64,000 bases of DNA from Planococcus kocurii (GTDB lineage Bacteria; Bacillota; Bacilli; Bacillales_A; Planococcaceae), in contig NZ_CP013661.2 in the NCBI RefSeq assembly GCF_001465835.2, positions 3,402,501 through 3,466,500 on the forward strand, given 5' to 3'. Position 1 is the first letter of the stretch. The number at the start of each line of letters is the position of its first letter. Both the position numbers and the translations under genes were made by a program. Below the pieces are notes generated by a model. That model was not told where the DNA came from. It made no database searches and saw only the letters and a list, made by a program, of their open reading frames with translations. Shown here piece by piece: positions 42,018 through 51,113 of this stretch.

Positions 42018-44945
42018 CTATCGTTGATCTGTTAAATGCACATAGCCTTCACGTGCCCATTTGCGCTCGACTTCAATGCCGGATTGCGGTGTGCGTTTTT
42101 TGTCACGCGGATTTGATTTTGGTAACGGACTCTTAACGTGATCTTTCAAGACTTCCATACGTACTTTTGTCTGTTTATAAGCAGGTGTGTTCGTCCGTTG
42201 ATCAACAGCAGGACCTGTCAAGAAATTAATCGCTGTTTCTTTTTTCGTCGAGTTCATCGGTAAGAACAGTTCGTTTCCTTTTACACGTCCCGTTACGATA
42301 ACTGGTAATTTCAATGCACCATACGGAGACACCAAGCGAACGGTAGAACCGTCTTCAAGTCCTCGTTCTTTTGCCAATTCGGGAGACACTTCAACAAATG
42401 TTTCTGGTAATTTAGAAAGAATACCGCGAGATTTGTCCGTCATATTGCCTTCGTGGAAATGTTCCAACAATCGACCATTATTAATGTGTAAATCGTATTC
42501 TTGTGGGAATACTACCGGCTCAACCCAATCAGATAAAGCAAAACGTGCTTTTTTATCAGGGAAGTTAAAGCCATCGACATATAGAAGTGGTGTGCTTTCA
42601 CCTTCTAAGCTACCCCACAAGAAACTGTCCCAGCCTTCCATGTTTGTGTAATCTGCTTTTGCGAACAGGGGAGACAAGCTCGCCATTTCAGCAAAAATTT
42701 CACTCGGATGGCTATAGTTCCAACCTGCACCTAGACGGTTTGCGATTTCTTGAACAATCCACCAATCGGCTTTTGATTGGCCTAGTTCTGGAAGAGCTTT
42801 GTATAAACGCTGAACACGGCGCTCCGTATTTGTAAATGTACCGTCTTTTTCAAGGGACGGCGCCGCAGGCAAAATAACATCTGCATATTGTGCAGTTCTA
42901 GAGAAGAAAATGTCTTGCACAACGAAAAAGTCGAGTTTGGCTAAAACTTCATCAACGTGATTGGCATTCGAGTCAACTAAAGCCATATCTTCACCGACTA
43001 CATACATTGCCTTCATGATGCCTTCGTCAACTGCTTGTAGCATTTGGATGTTATCCATACCTGGCTTATCATCAATTTTCACACCGTAAGCTCGTTCGAA
43101 TTTTTGACGCGCATTGTCGTCAGTAACGTGCTGATAGCCTGGTAACCAACCTGGTAATGAGCCCATATCGCAAGCACCTTGAACGTTGTTATGACCACGA
43201 AGCGGATAAGCGCCAGCACCTGGGCGGCGATAGTTACCTGTTGCCAGCAAAAGGTTAGAAATTGCAGCGGATGTGTCAGAGCCACCTGTGTTTTGGGTAA
43301 CGCCCATACCCCAAAGAATACACGTACCGTCAGCATCACGAATCATTTCTGCTGTTTGGATAATTGTTTCTTTTGAAACACCACTCCGTTTTTCAGCATA
43401 TTCTAATGTGTATTGAGCCAATACTTCTTTAAATTCGTTGAAATAATTGACGTTTTCATCTACAAATTGCTGATCGTGCCAGCCTTGATCAATCATGTAT
43501 TTCGTTACAGCCATTAACCATACTTGGTCTGTGCCTTGTTTAGGTGTAATGAAAAGATCGGAGCGTTCGGCCATTTCGTTTTTGCGCATATCCGCGACAA
43601 TCAATTTTTGTTCGTGCAATTTATGCGCACGTTTTACACGTGTGGCTAAGACTGGGTGACCTTCTGCTGGGTTAGCACCAACAATGATGACGAGTCCAGC
43701 GTTACCAATGTCTTTAATCGTACCGGCGTCTCCGCCCATCCCGACTGTGCGGAACAAACCGTCTGTCGCAGGGGACTGGCAATAACGCGAGCAGTTGTCG
43801 ACGTTATTAGTTTCAAACACTTGGCGACTTAGTTTCTGAATGACATAATTGTCTTCATTGGTAATTTTCGAAGAAGAAATAACCCCGATAGAATCTTTGC
43901 CATTCTCTTCTTTGATTGTTTTGAATTTTGATGCTACTAGGTCAAGCGCTTCTTCCCAGCTAGCTTCGACAAACTCACCATTTTTACGGATTAAAGGAGT
44001 TGTGATGCGTTCTTCACTGTTGACAAAATCCCAACCAAACTTGCCTTTAACACAAGTGGAGATTTGGTTTGCAGGTGCTTCCGAAACCGGTTGGATTTTT
44101 AGGATTTCACGATCTTTTGTCCAAACTTCAAATGAGCAACCAACGCCACAGAACGTACAAACTGTTTTGGTTTTTTTCGTGCGTGTTTCACGCATCTTCG
44201 CTTCAGCATCTGAAATAGCTAAAATACCGCTATAACCTGGCTCGACATCTTTTACTAAATCAATCATTGGGTTTAGAATTTTTTCAGGAATTGCGGTCAT
44301 AAAACCTGCTTCACCGAGCATGGAGGTTTCCATTAGCGCATTACACGGACAAGCTGTTACACATTGACCACAACTCACGCAAGAAGAGTCGTTGATCTTT
44401 GCACCGCCGTCCCATAAAACGATAGGGCGATCACGTGACCAGTCCATCGTCAAGGTTTCGTTAACTTGTAAATTCTGACACACTTCTACGCACTGTCCGC
44501 AAGCAATACACTGATTCGGGTCGTAGCGATAAAATGGATTCGTTAAGTCAACTTCGTCAACCGAGCATTTTGGTTCAAACGGATATTTTTGATGTTCGAT
44601 TTCCATTAAGTCAACTGTATTGTGGACTTTGCAGTTACCGTTGTTATTATCGCAAACAGTACAGTAAAGCAAATGGTTTTCTAAAATTCGATCCATTGCT
44701 TCGGTTTGCGCTTCTTTAGCACGCGGTGAAGCGAGTAAGACTTCCATACCAGCAGTAGCAGGAGTTGCACAAGAGCGAACGAGTTGTCCATCGACTTCGA
44801 CGATGCACGTGTCGCATGTTTGTATTGGATCAACTTCGGGCATATAGCAAATCTGAGGATGAAGAATTTTCTGTTCATTGAGCACCTGTAGAATGGTTTT
44901 TCCTTGTTCGAACTCGGTAGGTGAACCGTTAATCTTGATGGACAT
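42018..44945 (-). CDS. fdhF: Formate dehydrogenase alpha subunit (molybdopterin enzyme)
   Basis: A 975-aa cytoplasmic enzyme oxidising formate to CO2. Domains in order: a 2Fe-2S ferredoxin-like domain (Cys in CYMPEVDPIQTCDTC), a His-Cys cluster region (HLLYCTVCDN), two 4Fe-4S motifs (CIACGQCVEVC and CVSCGQCVTACPC), then the molybdopterin core with its own cluster (CTFCGVGC). The molybdenum ligand is Cys, not selenocysteine, in CSRYCQSPATDG. The C-terminal part is the dinucleotide-binding beta barrel. No separate NAD-binding or membrane subunit is adjacent, so the electron acceptor is unknown. It is co-transcribed with DUF1641 and preceded by a structured leader with a terminator. fdhD and Moco genes are divergent. 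Confidence 0.93.
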   Translation of the reverse strand: MSIKINGSPTEFEQGKTILQVLNEQKILHPQICYMPEVDPIQTCDTCIVEVDGQLVRSCATPATAGMEVLLASPRAKEAQTEAMDRILENHLLYCTVCDNNNGNCKVHNTVDLMEIEHQKYPFEPKCSVDEVDLTNPFYRYDPNQCIACGQCVEVCQNLQVNETLTMDWSRDRPIVLWDGGAKINDSSCVSCGQCVTACPCNALMETSMLGEAGFMTAIPEKILNPMIDLVKDVEPGYSGILAISDAEAKMRETRTKKTKTVCTFCGVGCSFEVWTKDREILKIQPVSEAPANQISTCVKGKFGWDFVNSEERITTPLIRKNGEFVEASWEEALDLVASKFKTIKEENGKDSIGVISSSKITNEDNYVIQKLSRQVFETNNVDNCSRYCQSPATDGLFRTVGMGGDAGTIKDIGNAGLVIIVGANPAEGHPVLATRVKRAHKLHEQKLIVADMRKNEMAERSDLFITPKQGTDQVWLMAVTKYMIDQGWHDQQFVDENVNYFNEFKEVLAQYTLEYAEKRSGVSKETIIQTAEMIRDADGTCILWGMGVTQNTGGSDTSAAISNLLLATGNYRRPGAGAYPLRGHNNVQGACDMGSLPGWLPGYQHVTDDNARQKFERAYGVKIDDKPGMDNIQMLQAVDEGIMKAMYVVGEDMALVDSNANHVDEVLAKLDFFVVQDIFFSRTAQYADVILPAAPSLEKDGTFTNTERRVQRLYKALPELGQSKADWWIVQEIANRLGAGWNYSHPSEIFAEMASLSPLFAKADYTNMEGWDSFLWGSLEGESTPLLYVDGFNFPDKKARFALSDWVEPVVFPQEYDLHINNGRLLEHFHEGNMTDKSRGILSKLPETFVEVSPELAKERGLEDGSTVRLVSPYGALKLPVIVTGRVKGNELFLPMNSTKKETAINFLTGPAVDQRTNTPAYKQTKVRMEVLKDHVKSPLPKSNPRDKKRTPQSGIEVERKWAREGYVHLTDQR

Positions 44946-44967
44946 GCCAAAACCTCCTTTTTTGAAT

Positions 44968-45113
44968 AAAAAAATCCACTATGAAGAACACACTTGACAA
45001 GTGCCTCTGTTTCATAGTGGAATAGTGTCTTAACAGGACTTGTTAAATGACCAATCCAAGCGTATAGGTAGAGTGAAAGCGTTACCGCAATAACTTACGG
45101 TGACGCCAACATA
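44968..45113 (-). promoter_or_regulatory. Structured leader with terminator upstream of formate dehydrogenase
   Basis: The leader RNA, read leftward from about 45113, begins with a 9-bp hairpin (45106-45079, GCGTCACCG and CGGTAACGC). A conserved-looking single-stranded stretch follows, then an 11-bp hairpin (45021-44975, TCCACTATGAA and its complement) with a run of seven T. This is an intrinsic terminator placed before the gene's own ribosome site (AAAGGAGG). ACAAGT near 45040 can pair with ACTTGT in the terminator loop. The layout is that of a riboswitch or attenuator. I could not match it to a known class, including the Moco motif. Confidence 0.65.
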
Positions 45114-45120
45114 TGCTATT

Positions 45121-45149
45121 ATTATAAACAGTAAAAATATGTTACACAA
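45121..45149 (-). promoter_or_regulatory. Promoter of the formate dehydrogenase operon
   Basis: On the minus strand TTGTGT (45149-45144) and TATAAT (45126-45121) are 17 bases apart. The start would fall near 45113, exactly at the beginning of the structured leader. Confidence 0.65.
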
Positions 45150-45201
45150 CTAAAATATCAAATAGTCAGCAAATAATTAGTAAATTGAGGAGAAGATAGG
45201 T

Positions 45202-45585
45202 ATGACCAGACAAATTCACGAGTTTAATGACATTATTCGAAAACTACGAAAAAATTTGTTCGGTAAAGGACCTGAGCGTATCCAAACGATTTTCGTCAAC
45301 GATATGGCGATTGCTACTTTATATGGCAACTTGAGTCCGTCAGAACAATTCATAGCGAGAACAGCGGAAGGAAAAGAAATGGTTCATGCTGCGCGTACTC
45401 GTATGATCCAAAGTGTTTACGATTCTGCTGCACCAGAAGGGATGGAAGAGTTGGTCGGCGCAAAATTCGTCCATCTGTTTTCAGATATTAAAATTGAAGA
45501 CGATATTGCCGTATCTGTTTTTCTTTTCGACCGTCCGATTGACCAAAAAGGTACCGCGGGAGGCAAGCCAGATGAAACAAGATAA
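45202..45585 (+). CDS. DUF2294 protein
   Basis: A 127-aa protein of DUF2294: EFNDIIRKLRKNLFGKGPERIQTIFVNDMAIATLYGNLSPSEQ in overlapping parts of residues 6-50, and a later VGAKFVHLFSDIKIEDDIAVSVFLFDRP. The family is common in Bacillales and clusters with formate dehydrogenase genes; the biochemical role is unknown. GGAGAAGATAGGT precedes the ATG. Its end overlaps the start of fdhD by 14 bases, showing coupling. It is divergent from the formate dehydrogenase gene. Confidence 0.8.
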   Translation: MTRQIHEFNDIIRKLRKNLFGKGPERIQTIFVNDMAIATLYGNLSPSEQFIARTAEGKEMVHAARTRMIQSVYDSAAPEGMEELVGAKFVHLFSDIKIEDDIAVSVFLFDRPIDQKGTAGGKPDETR

Positions 45586-46402
45586 AACACGGAAAATTAT
45601 GCGCTATGAAAAAGGAGCATTTACCGAAAAAGAAGATCGTGTTGTGATTGAACAACCTGCAACCATCAAAATCAATGGCAAAGAATTTATCACAATTGTT
45701 TGTTCACCTGCACACATGGAAGAAATGGCTATCGGATTTTTAGTTTCTGAACGAATTATTCCAAATTACCAAGCCATTCAAGACATTCGAGTGGATGAAA
45801 AAACGGGAACCGTTAATATTACAGCTGAAAAAGTTTATCCATTTTTCGAGCAGTTGCAGAACAAGCGGTTTATTAGTTCTTGCTGTGGCATGAGCCGTCA
45901 AGGCTTCGTTTTTGCTCACGATGCCATGATTGCAAAGAAAATGACAGAAGTGCGTGTAACTTTGACACCAGAAAATTGTTTTCAGCTGATGACGGATATG
46001 GGCGACACAGCTGAAATGTTCAAACAAACAGGCGGAGTTCATAATGCAGCTCTCTGTGATGCGAATGGCATAATTGTTTCGCGAATGGACATTGGCAGAC
46101 ACAATGCGCTCGACAAAATATATGGCTATTGTTTGATGAATCACATAGACGTGCGTGATAAAGTAATCGTTTTTAGCGGACGTATTTCTTCTGAAATTTT
46201 ACTAAAGGTAGCAAAAATTGGCTGTGAAATCGTACTGTCGAAATCTGCTCCGACAGAACTAGCCTTAACACTCGCAGACGACTTAGGCATAACAGCAGTA
46301 GGGTTTATTCGCGGTAACTCGTTTAACTTGTACACACATCCCGAGCGAATTGTCAGCGACAAAGCGACGGCAATACCTGTAAAAAAATGGGGTGACAAAT
46401 AA
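45572..46402 (+). CDS. fdhD: Formate dehydrogenase accessory sulfurtransferase FdhD
   Basis: A 276-aa FdhD protein. It passes sulphur from a cysteine desulfurase to the molybdenum cofactor of formate dehydrogenase, which is required for activity. SSCCGMSRQGF near residue 104 carries the paired Cys of the family, and TGGVHNAALCD, DIGRHNALDKI and FSGRISSEIL are the conserved core. The start at 45572 is chosen because GGGAGG lies eight bases ahead. The frame extends further upstream within the DUF2294 gene but lacks homology there. Confidence 0.92.
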   Translation: MKQDKTRKIMRYEKGAFTEKEDRVVIEQPATIKINGKEFITIVCSPAHMEEMAIGFLVSERIIPNYQAIQDIRVDEKTGTVNITAEKVYPFFEQLQNKRFISSCCGMSRQGFVFAHDAMIAKKMTEVRVTLTPENCFQLMTDMGDTAEMFKQTGGVHNAALCDANGIIVSRMDIGRHNALDKIYGYCLMNHIDVRDKVIVFSGRISSEILLKVAKIGCEIVLSKSAPTELALTLADDLGITAVGFIRGNSFNLYTHPERIVSDKATAIPVKKWGDK

Positions 46403-46585
46403 AAAGAACGGTGCTATGATTCTAATCGTCTCATTATTTGCAAATTGACAACAAGAAATAATAAGATTATTCAACGATCGGTCTATTGTTTGAATCTCCA
46501 AGCTTGGCACAGGAAAAATTGATGGTTTGGCTTTTGGGAAATCATTTTATATAGGGAATATCAATTTTATCAGGAGGTCAAAAAA

Positions 46586-47869
46586 ATGAAAAAGAAGCCG
46601 AAAAACAGATGGTTGATTGCATTATCCGCAGTAGGGATACATATTTCGATTGGCTCTGTTTATGCGTGGAGCAATTTTACAAACCCGCTGATTGACCAGT
46701 TTGGATGGACGACCAGTCAAGTGCAATTGACGTTTAGCATTGCGATTTTGTTCTTAGGATTATCCGCCGCCTTTTTTGGTAGTTTTGTTGAGAAATACGG
46801 ACCGAGAAAAGCTGGACTTGTCGCTGCACTTTTCTTTGGCACCGGTATTATTGGTTCAGGTTTCGCTGTAAGCGCTTCCTCTTTACCAATGCTTTATGTA
46901 TTTTATGGAGCACTCGGTGGAATTGGTCTTGGAATCGGCTATATTGCACCCGTTTCGACATTGGTAAAATGGTTTCCTGACCGTCGTGGTCTTGCAACGG
47001 GCTTAGCGATTATGGGCTTTGGTTTTGCAGCAGCAATCAGCAGTCCGATTATGGAAAAGTTGATCACAACTGTCGGAGTCGAGCAAACTTTTTATACATT
47101 AGGTGCTGCGTATCTAATTATTATGGTGCTATCTTCTCTATACCTTGAAAAGCCGCAAGAAGGATGGTCACCAGCTGGCTTTGAAGAAAAAGTTAACAGT
47201 GGTAAAATCGAACGGAAGACAGATTTGTCTCAGCTGACTGCGAACGAAGCTGTCAAAACAAAACGGTTTTACTATTTATGGGTTATGTTGTTTATAAACG
47301 TCACCTGCGGAATTGCGATTTTATCGGCTGCAAAACCGATGGCAATTGACAGTATTGGTATGACAACAGTTCAAGCTGCAGCTTTAGTAGGTGTACTTGG
47401 AATCTTTAACGGTCTTGGTCGTCTTGGATGGGCTACAATTTCCGATTATATTGGACGTCCGAATACTTATACTGCATTTTTCGTCATTCAAATTGCATTG
47501 TTTGCTTTCTTACCCTTTACGACAAATGCAATATTTTTCCAAATCATGTTAGCGATTATCTACACGTGTTACGGCGGAGGATTTGCTTCGATACCGGCTT
47601 ATATTGCTGATATCTTTGGTACCAAACAGCTGGGAGCAATTCACGGTTATATTTTAACAGCATGGGCAGCAGCTGGACTTGCCGGTCCGTTGTTTGCAGC
47701 GTTCATGAAAGATAAAACGGGCAGTTATGAAAGCAGTCTGTTATTCTTTGCCGGTCTATTTATTGTAGCGCTGGTTATTTCATTAGTTATTCGTCTCGAT
47801 ATTCGGAGACTTCAGACTAAAAACAAAGAAATGGCGGTATCCGGAAATACTGAAGTGGTTAGTGATTAA
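46586..47869 (+). CDS. MFS transporter of the oxalate/formate antiporter type
   Basis: A 427-aa protein with twelve transmembrane helices, matching the OFA (oxalate:formate antiporter, YhjX-like) branch of the major facilitator superfamily. Landmarks are GSVYAWSNFTNPL in helix 1, LVKWFPDRRGLATGLAIMGFG, and YIGRPNTYTAFF in the loop. Its place between fdhD and the Moco genes suggests transport of formate or a related small acid. CAGGAGGTCAAAAAA precedes the ATG. A damaged paralogue lies at 52245-52610. Confidence 0.88.
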   Translation: MKKKPKNRWLIALSAVGIHISIGSVYAWSNFTNPLIDQFGWTTSQVQLTFSIAILFLGLSAAFFGSFVEKYGPRKAGLVAALFFGTGIIGSGFAVSASSLPMLYVFYGALGGIGLGIGYIAPVSTLVKWFPDRRGLATGLAIMGFGFAAAISSPIMEKLITTVGVEQTFYTLGAAYLIIMVLSSLYLEKPQEGWSPAGFEEKVNSGKIERKTDLSQLTANEAVKTKRFYYLWVMLFINVTCGIAILSAAKPMAIDSIGMTTVQAAALVGVLGIFNGLGRLGWATISDYIGRPNTYTAFFVIQIALFAFLPFTTNAIFFQIMLAIIYTCYGGGFASIPAYIADIFGTKQLGAIHGYILTAWAAAGLAGPLFAAFMKDKTGSYESSLLFFAGLFIVALVISLVIRLDIRRLQTKNKEMAVSGNTEVVSD

Positions 47870-47925
47870 TAGGAATTGTCTAACTTCGTTTCCGCTAATT
47901 AGTAATAGGTGATGATCATTTTTGG

Positions 47926-47958
47926 AAAACCTTGAAAGTAATTATTTTCAAGGTTTTT
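47926..47958 (+). terminator. Intrinsic terminator after the MFS gene
   Basis: AAAACCTTGAAA and TTTCAAGGTTTT form a perfect stem followed by T. Confidence 0.9.
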
Positions 47959-48124
47959 CCTTTTGTATCAAAAGTCCAATTTGACAGCAATCCCTACTTT
48001 GTATAAGTTTAATACGACATAGACCACACTTGAAACGACAAAAGACTTGGCGAATAGAGCAAGATATACATAGTGAAATAAAAAACGGAATTTTGATTAT
48101 CCTAAAAGATTGAGGAGCTGAACA

Positions 48125-49372
48125 ATGATGGTTGAAAAACGAACGCCTCTTCCTGTAATAAATGCGGTTGAGCGGGTATTAGAATGCGCTTTGTCACTAG
48201 GAACTGAAAAAGTAGAACTCGAAGAAAGCTTCGGCCGCATTTTGGCAGAACCAATTATTGCTTCTAGCGATGTGCCACCTTTCGACCGGTCTCCTTATGA
48301 CGGTTTTGCTATTCGTTCCGTGGACTCTGTGGGAGCAACAGGTGACAATCGCATCGCATTTAAGGTAATTGATCATATTGGCGCGGGAGAAGTATCAACA
48401 AAAAAATTAGCAGCTTTTATGGCGATTCGCATTATGACAGGCGCACAGCTTCCAGAAGGGGCTGATGCGGTCGTCATGTTTGAACAATCAGTCGAAACAG
48501 AAGAAAGTATAACGATTCGCAAGCCGTTTAAAGCATTGGAAAATGTATCTTTGCAAGGAGAAGATCTTCGGAAAAACGAAGTTGTCATTAACAGTGGGAG
48601 TTATATTAATCCAGGAACCATTGCACTTTTGGCGACTTTCGGCTACTCGCAAGTTTTAGTAGCCAAACAACCGATTGTTGGCATTCTATCAACTGGAACT
48701 GAGTTGTTGGCAGTCAATGAGGAACTAGAGCCTGGCAAAATACGAAACAGTAATGGGCCAATGATTGTGGCACAACTAAAGCGAATGGGCATACGCTGTA
48801 AAATGTACGGAATATCAATTGATCAACTAGATGAGAGTTACGAAGTGGTCAAAAAAGCGGCAACAGAAACGGATTGCCTGATTACGACAGGTGGCGTTTC
48901 TGTCGGTGACTTCGATTTTTTACCGGCAATTTATGAACGACTAGGAGCCGAGGTATTGTTCAATAAAGTAGCGATGAGACCAGGCAGTGTAACAACGGTA
49001 GCTGTAGCGAACGGTCGGTACTTGTTTGGTTTATCAGGTAATCCATCTGCATGCTTTACAGGATTTGAATTATTTGTTCGACCTGCACTTTTAAAAATGA
49101 TGAGTGCCAGTAAACCATACTTGCCGCATACGACAGCGCGACTAGGTGAAGATTTCACCAAAGCCAATCCGTTTACTCGTTTTGTTCGTGCTCTATATAA
49201 TGGCGAAACTGTGTCGCCAGCTGGATTCAATAAATCCAATGCCGTATCATCCATCGCGCGAGGCAATGCATTAATTGTTTTGCCAGGTGGCACGCGTGGC
49301 TACCAGTCAGGTGATTTGGTAGATGTACTGCTTCTCGGTATGGAGGAAGGGTCAGACAAGTGGAAACTGTGA
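48125..49372 (+). CDS. moeA: Molybdopterin molybdenumtransferase MoeA
   Basis: A 415-aa MoeA that inserts molybdate into adenylated molybdopterin. Signature parts are PPFDRSPYDGFAIRS near residue 52, MTGAQLPEGADAVVMFE, the central ILSTGTELL, TTGGVSVGDFDF, and the late FGLSGNPSACF. GAGGAGCTGAACA precedes the ATG. It is the first gene of a tight six-gene Moco operon; its stop overlaps mobB by 13 bases. Confidence 0.93.
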   Translation: MMVEKRTPLPVINAVERVLECALSLGTEKVELEESFGRILAEPIIASSDVPPFDRSPYDGFAIRSVDSVGATGDNRIAFKVIDHIGAGEVSTKKLAAFMAIRIMTGAQLPEGADAVVMFEQSVETEESITIRKPFKALENVSLQGEDLRKNEVVINSGSYINPGTIALLATFGYSQVLVAKQPIVGILSTGTELLAVNEELEPGKIRNSNGPMIVAQLKRMGIRCKMYGISIDQLDESYEVVKKAATETDCLITTGGVSVGDFDFLPAIYERLGAEVLFNKVAMRPGSVTTVAVANGRYLFGLSGNPSACFTGFELFVRPALLKMMSASKPYLPHTTARLGEDFTKANPFTRFVRALYNGETVSPAGFNKSNAVSSIARGNALIVLPGGTRGYQSGDLVDVLLLGMEEGSDKWKL

Positions 49373-49881
49373 AAGTGTTACAAGTGGTCGGCTTTAAAAA
49401 TAGCGGCAAAACGACCTTGGTTTTGGATTTATTGAAACAAGCAAACGATAAAGGCAAATCAGTTTCAACAATTAAACGTCATGGTCACGACGGTGAACTT
49501 GACATGCCACAAACTGAGACAGACAGTATGCGCTTTTTTACTGAGGGAGCAAACAGCTCGGTTGTTTACGGCGGAGGCGTCATTCAGCTACATCAACGAA
49601 AAGAACAAGCGACGCTCGACGAGTTGATTGTCCTCACTTCTTTGGGGCATCCAGACTATATTTTCATCGAGGGCTTTAAAGAAGCAAGGTTTGAAAAAGT
49701 TGTTTTGCTGCGGTCAGCAGACGAATGGTTACAACTTCAAAGCTTGCAACACATCTCTTTAGTAATCACACAAGAAGTGATCGAACTGGACAATATCCCT
49801 GTGATTCTGCAGAATGACAGTAAGCAATTACGTGAGTGGTTTACTAACTGGATGGATGGTGACAGGAATGAAGGCGTTTGA
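49360..49881 (+). CDS. mobB: Molybdopterin-guanine dinucleotide biosynthesis protein MobB
   Basis: A 173-aa GTP-binding protein assisting conversion of molybdopterin to its guanine dinucleotide form. The P-loop GFKNSGKTT is at residues 11-19, with TIKRHGHDG and the late YIFIEGFKEA. It starts with GTG at 49360 inside the end of moeA, after GGAGGAAGGG. The stop overlaps moaE by 14 bases. Confidence 0.9.
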   Translation: METVKVLQVVGFKNSGKTTLVLDLLKQANDKGKSVSTIKRHGHDGELDMPQTETDSMRFFTEGANSSVVYGGGVIQLHQRKEQATLDELIVLTSLGHPDYIFIEGFKEARFEKVVLLRSADEWLQLQSLQHISLVITQEVIELDNIPVILQNDSKQLREWFTNWMDGDRNEGV

Positions 49882-50308
49882 AATCGTAACAGAAGCAATT
49901 AATCCTCAAATTTACGCAGATTTTGTATTACGGCCGGAAGCGGGAGCAGTCACTTTGTTTACGGGACATGTTCGTGAATGGACAAAAGGCGTGCGGACAC
50001 TGCATTTATCATACGAAGCCTATGTACCGATGGCTGAGAAAAAACTGGCGCAAATTGGTGAAGAAATTGAACGGCGCTGGGAAGGAACACAAGTCGCCAT
50101 TGCGCACCGCATTGGCGAGCTGCAAATTAGCGATATCGCAGTTGTCATCGCAGTTTCGTCTCCTCACCGAAAAACAGCTTACGAAGCAAATGAATACGCG
50201 ATAGAACGGATTAAGGAAATCGTCCCCATTTGGAAAAAAGAAATTTGGGAAGACGGGGAAGAGTGGATTGGCGATCAAAAGAAGAAACCAGAAGGAGGAT
50301 TAGCATGA
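49868..50308 (+). CDS. moaE: Molybdopterin synthase large subunit MoaE
   Basis: A 146-aa catalytic subunit that transfers sulphur from MoaD thiocarboxylate to cyclic pyranopterin. The core is intact: GAVTLFTGHVREWTKG, LSYEAYVPMAEKKLAQI, HRIGELQI, and SSPHRKTAYEA with catalytic Lys in IWKKEIWEDGEEWI. The ATG at 49868 aligns with family starts. The extension upstream lies within mobB and is not used. Confidence 0.93.
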   Translation: MKAFEIVTEAINPQIYADFVLRPEAGAVTLFTGHVREWTKGVRTLHLSYEAYVPMAEKKLAQIGEEIERRWEGTQVAIAHRIGELQISDIAVVIAVSSPHRKTAYEANEYAIERIKEIVPIWKKEIWEDGEEWIGDQKKKPEGGLA

Positions 50309-50538
50309 TCACCTTATGTTACTTTGCAGGACTCAAAGAACAGACCGGAGTTTCTGAAGAACAAGTCGATATGGCCGGACAGACCGTTGACGATTTATGG
50401 CAGTGGGCAACGACAAAATATCCGGATTTTCTGTCGGGTGCAACTCGTTTAGCTGTCAATGAAGAATACGCGTTGCCGACGGATGTCTTAGAAAGAGGGG
50501 ACGTCGTGGCTTTTATTCCACCCGTTAGCGGAGGATGA
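50305..50538 (+). CDS. moaD: Molybdopterin synthase sulphur carrier MoaD
   Basis: A 77-aa ubiquitin-like protein ending in the required Gly-Gly (PPVSGG). It donates thiocarboxylate sulphur to MoaE. ATG at 50305 overlaps the moaE stop by four bases and follows AGGAGGATTAGC. The activating enzyme MoeB is not in the window. Confidence 0.92.
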   Translation: MITLCYFAGLKEQTGVSEEQVDMAGQTVDDLWQWATTKYPDFLSGATRLAVNEEYALPTDVLERGDVVAFIPPVSGG

Positions 50539-51098
50539 AGTCAACTGTCGGAATCTTGCTTGCAGGTGGACTGTCGCGCCGTTTTGGTTCGCCAAAAGCG
50601 TTTGCTGAGTTAGCAGGAATACCTTTTTACGAGCACGCTTATAAAGCATTAACGAATGTCTGTGACCATGTAGTCATTATTTCTAGGCCCGAGTTAATCA
50701 CTCGTTTCCCTTCTAAGTATGATGTCATCACAGATCTAGACTGGATTGCCGGACAAGGCCCCCTTGCTGGAATTTTCTCGGGGATGAACCATATGCAAGC
50801 GGATAACTATTTGGTGCTGCCTTGTGATATGCCGTTTGTCGGTCCAGCTGAAACAGCAAAGCTTCTAGCTTTAACCGAAGATTCTTCAGATATATCAGCT
50901 GTATGGAACACCACTGAAAAAATTCCTTTGTTCAGTGTTTGGGATATCTGTGTACAAGAACCGCTACAAAAAGAATTAGAAACTGGTCAATTACGTGTGA
51001 TGAAATTTATGGAAAAAGTGACCACTCAGTGGATAAACTCGTCAGAAATCCATAAAGATCAACTTGTTTTTCGCAACGTGAATCAACCTGACGACTAA
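50535..51098 (+). CDS. mobA: Molybdenum cofactor guanylyltransferase MobA
   Basis: A 187-aa enzyme that adds GMP to the cofactor, giving the dinucleotide form used by formate dehydrogenase. LLAGGLSRRFGSPK (about residues 8-21) is the nucleotide-binding loop. GQGPLAGIFSGM and the metal-binding LPCDMPFV follow. It overlaps moaD by four bases. Confidence 0.92.
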   Translation: MKSTVGILLAGGLSRRFGSPKAFAELAGIPFYEHAYKALTNVCDHVVIISRPELITRFPSKYDVITDLDWIAGQGPLAGIFSGMNHMQADNYLVLPCDMPFVGPAETAKLLALTEDSSDISAVWNTTEKIPLFSVWDICVQEPLQKELETGQLRVMKFMEKVTTQWINSSEIHKDQLVFRNVNQPDD

Positions 51099-51113
51099 AA
51101 AGGAGGTGGCGTA

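Noticed and set aside
42433-42835. Plus-strand frames inside the formate dehydrogenase gene
   Set aside because: Shadows of a conserved enzyme; no start signals.
42018-44945. Selenocysteine in the formate dehydrogenase
   Set aside because: The molybdenum-ligand position is an ordinary Cys codon in CSRYCQSPATDG, and the frame has no internal TGA.
44968-45113. Known Moco or Tuco riboswitch
   Set aside because: The first hairpin and loop sequences do not match the Moco motif as I remember it, so it is kept only as an unassigned structured leader.
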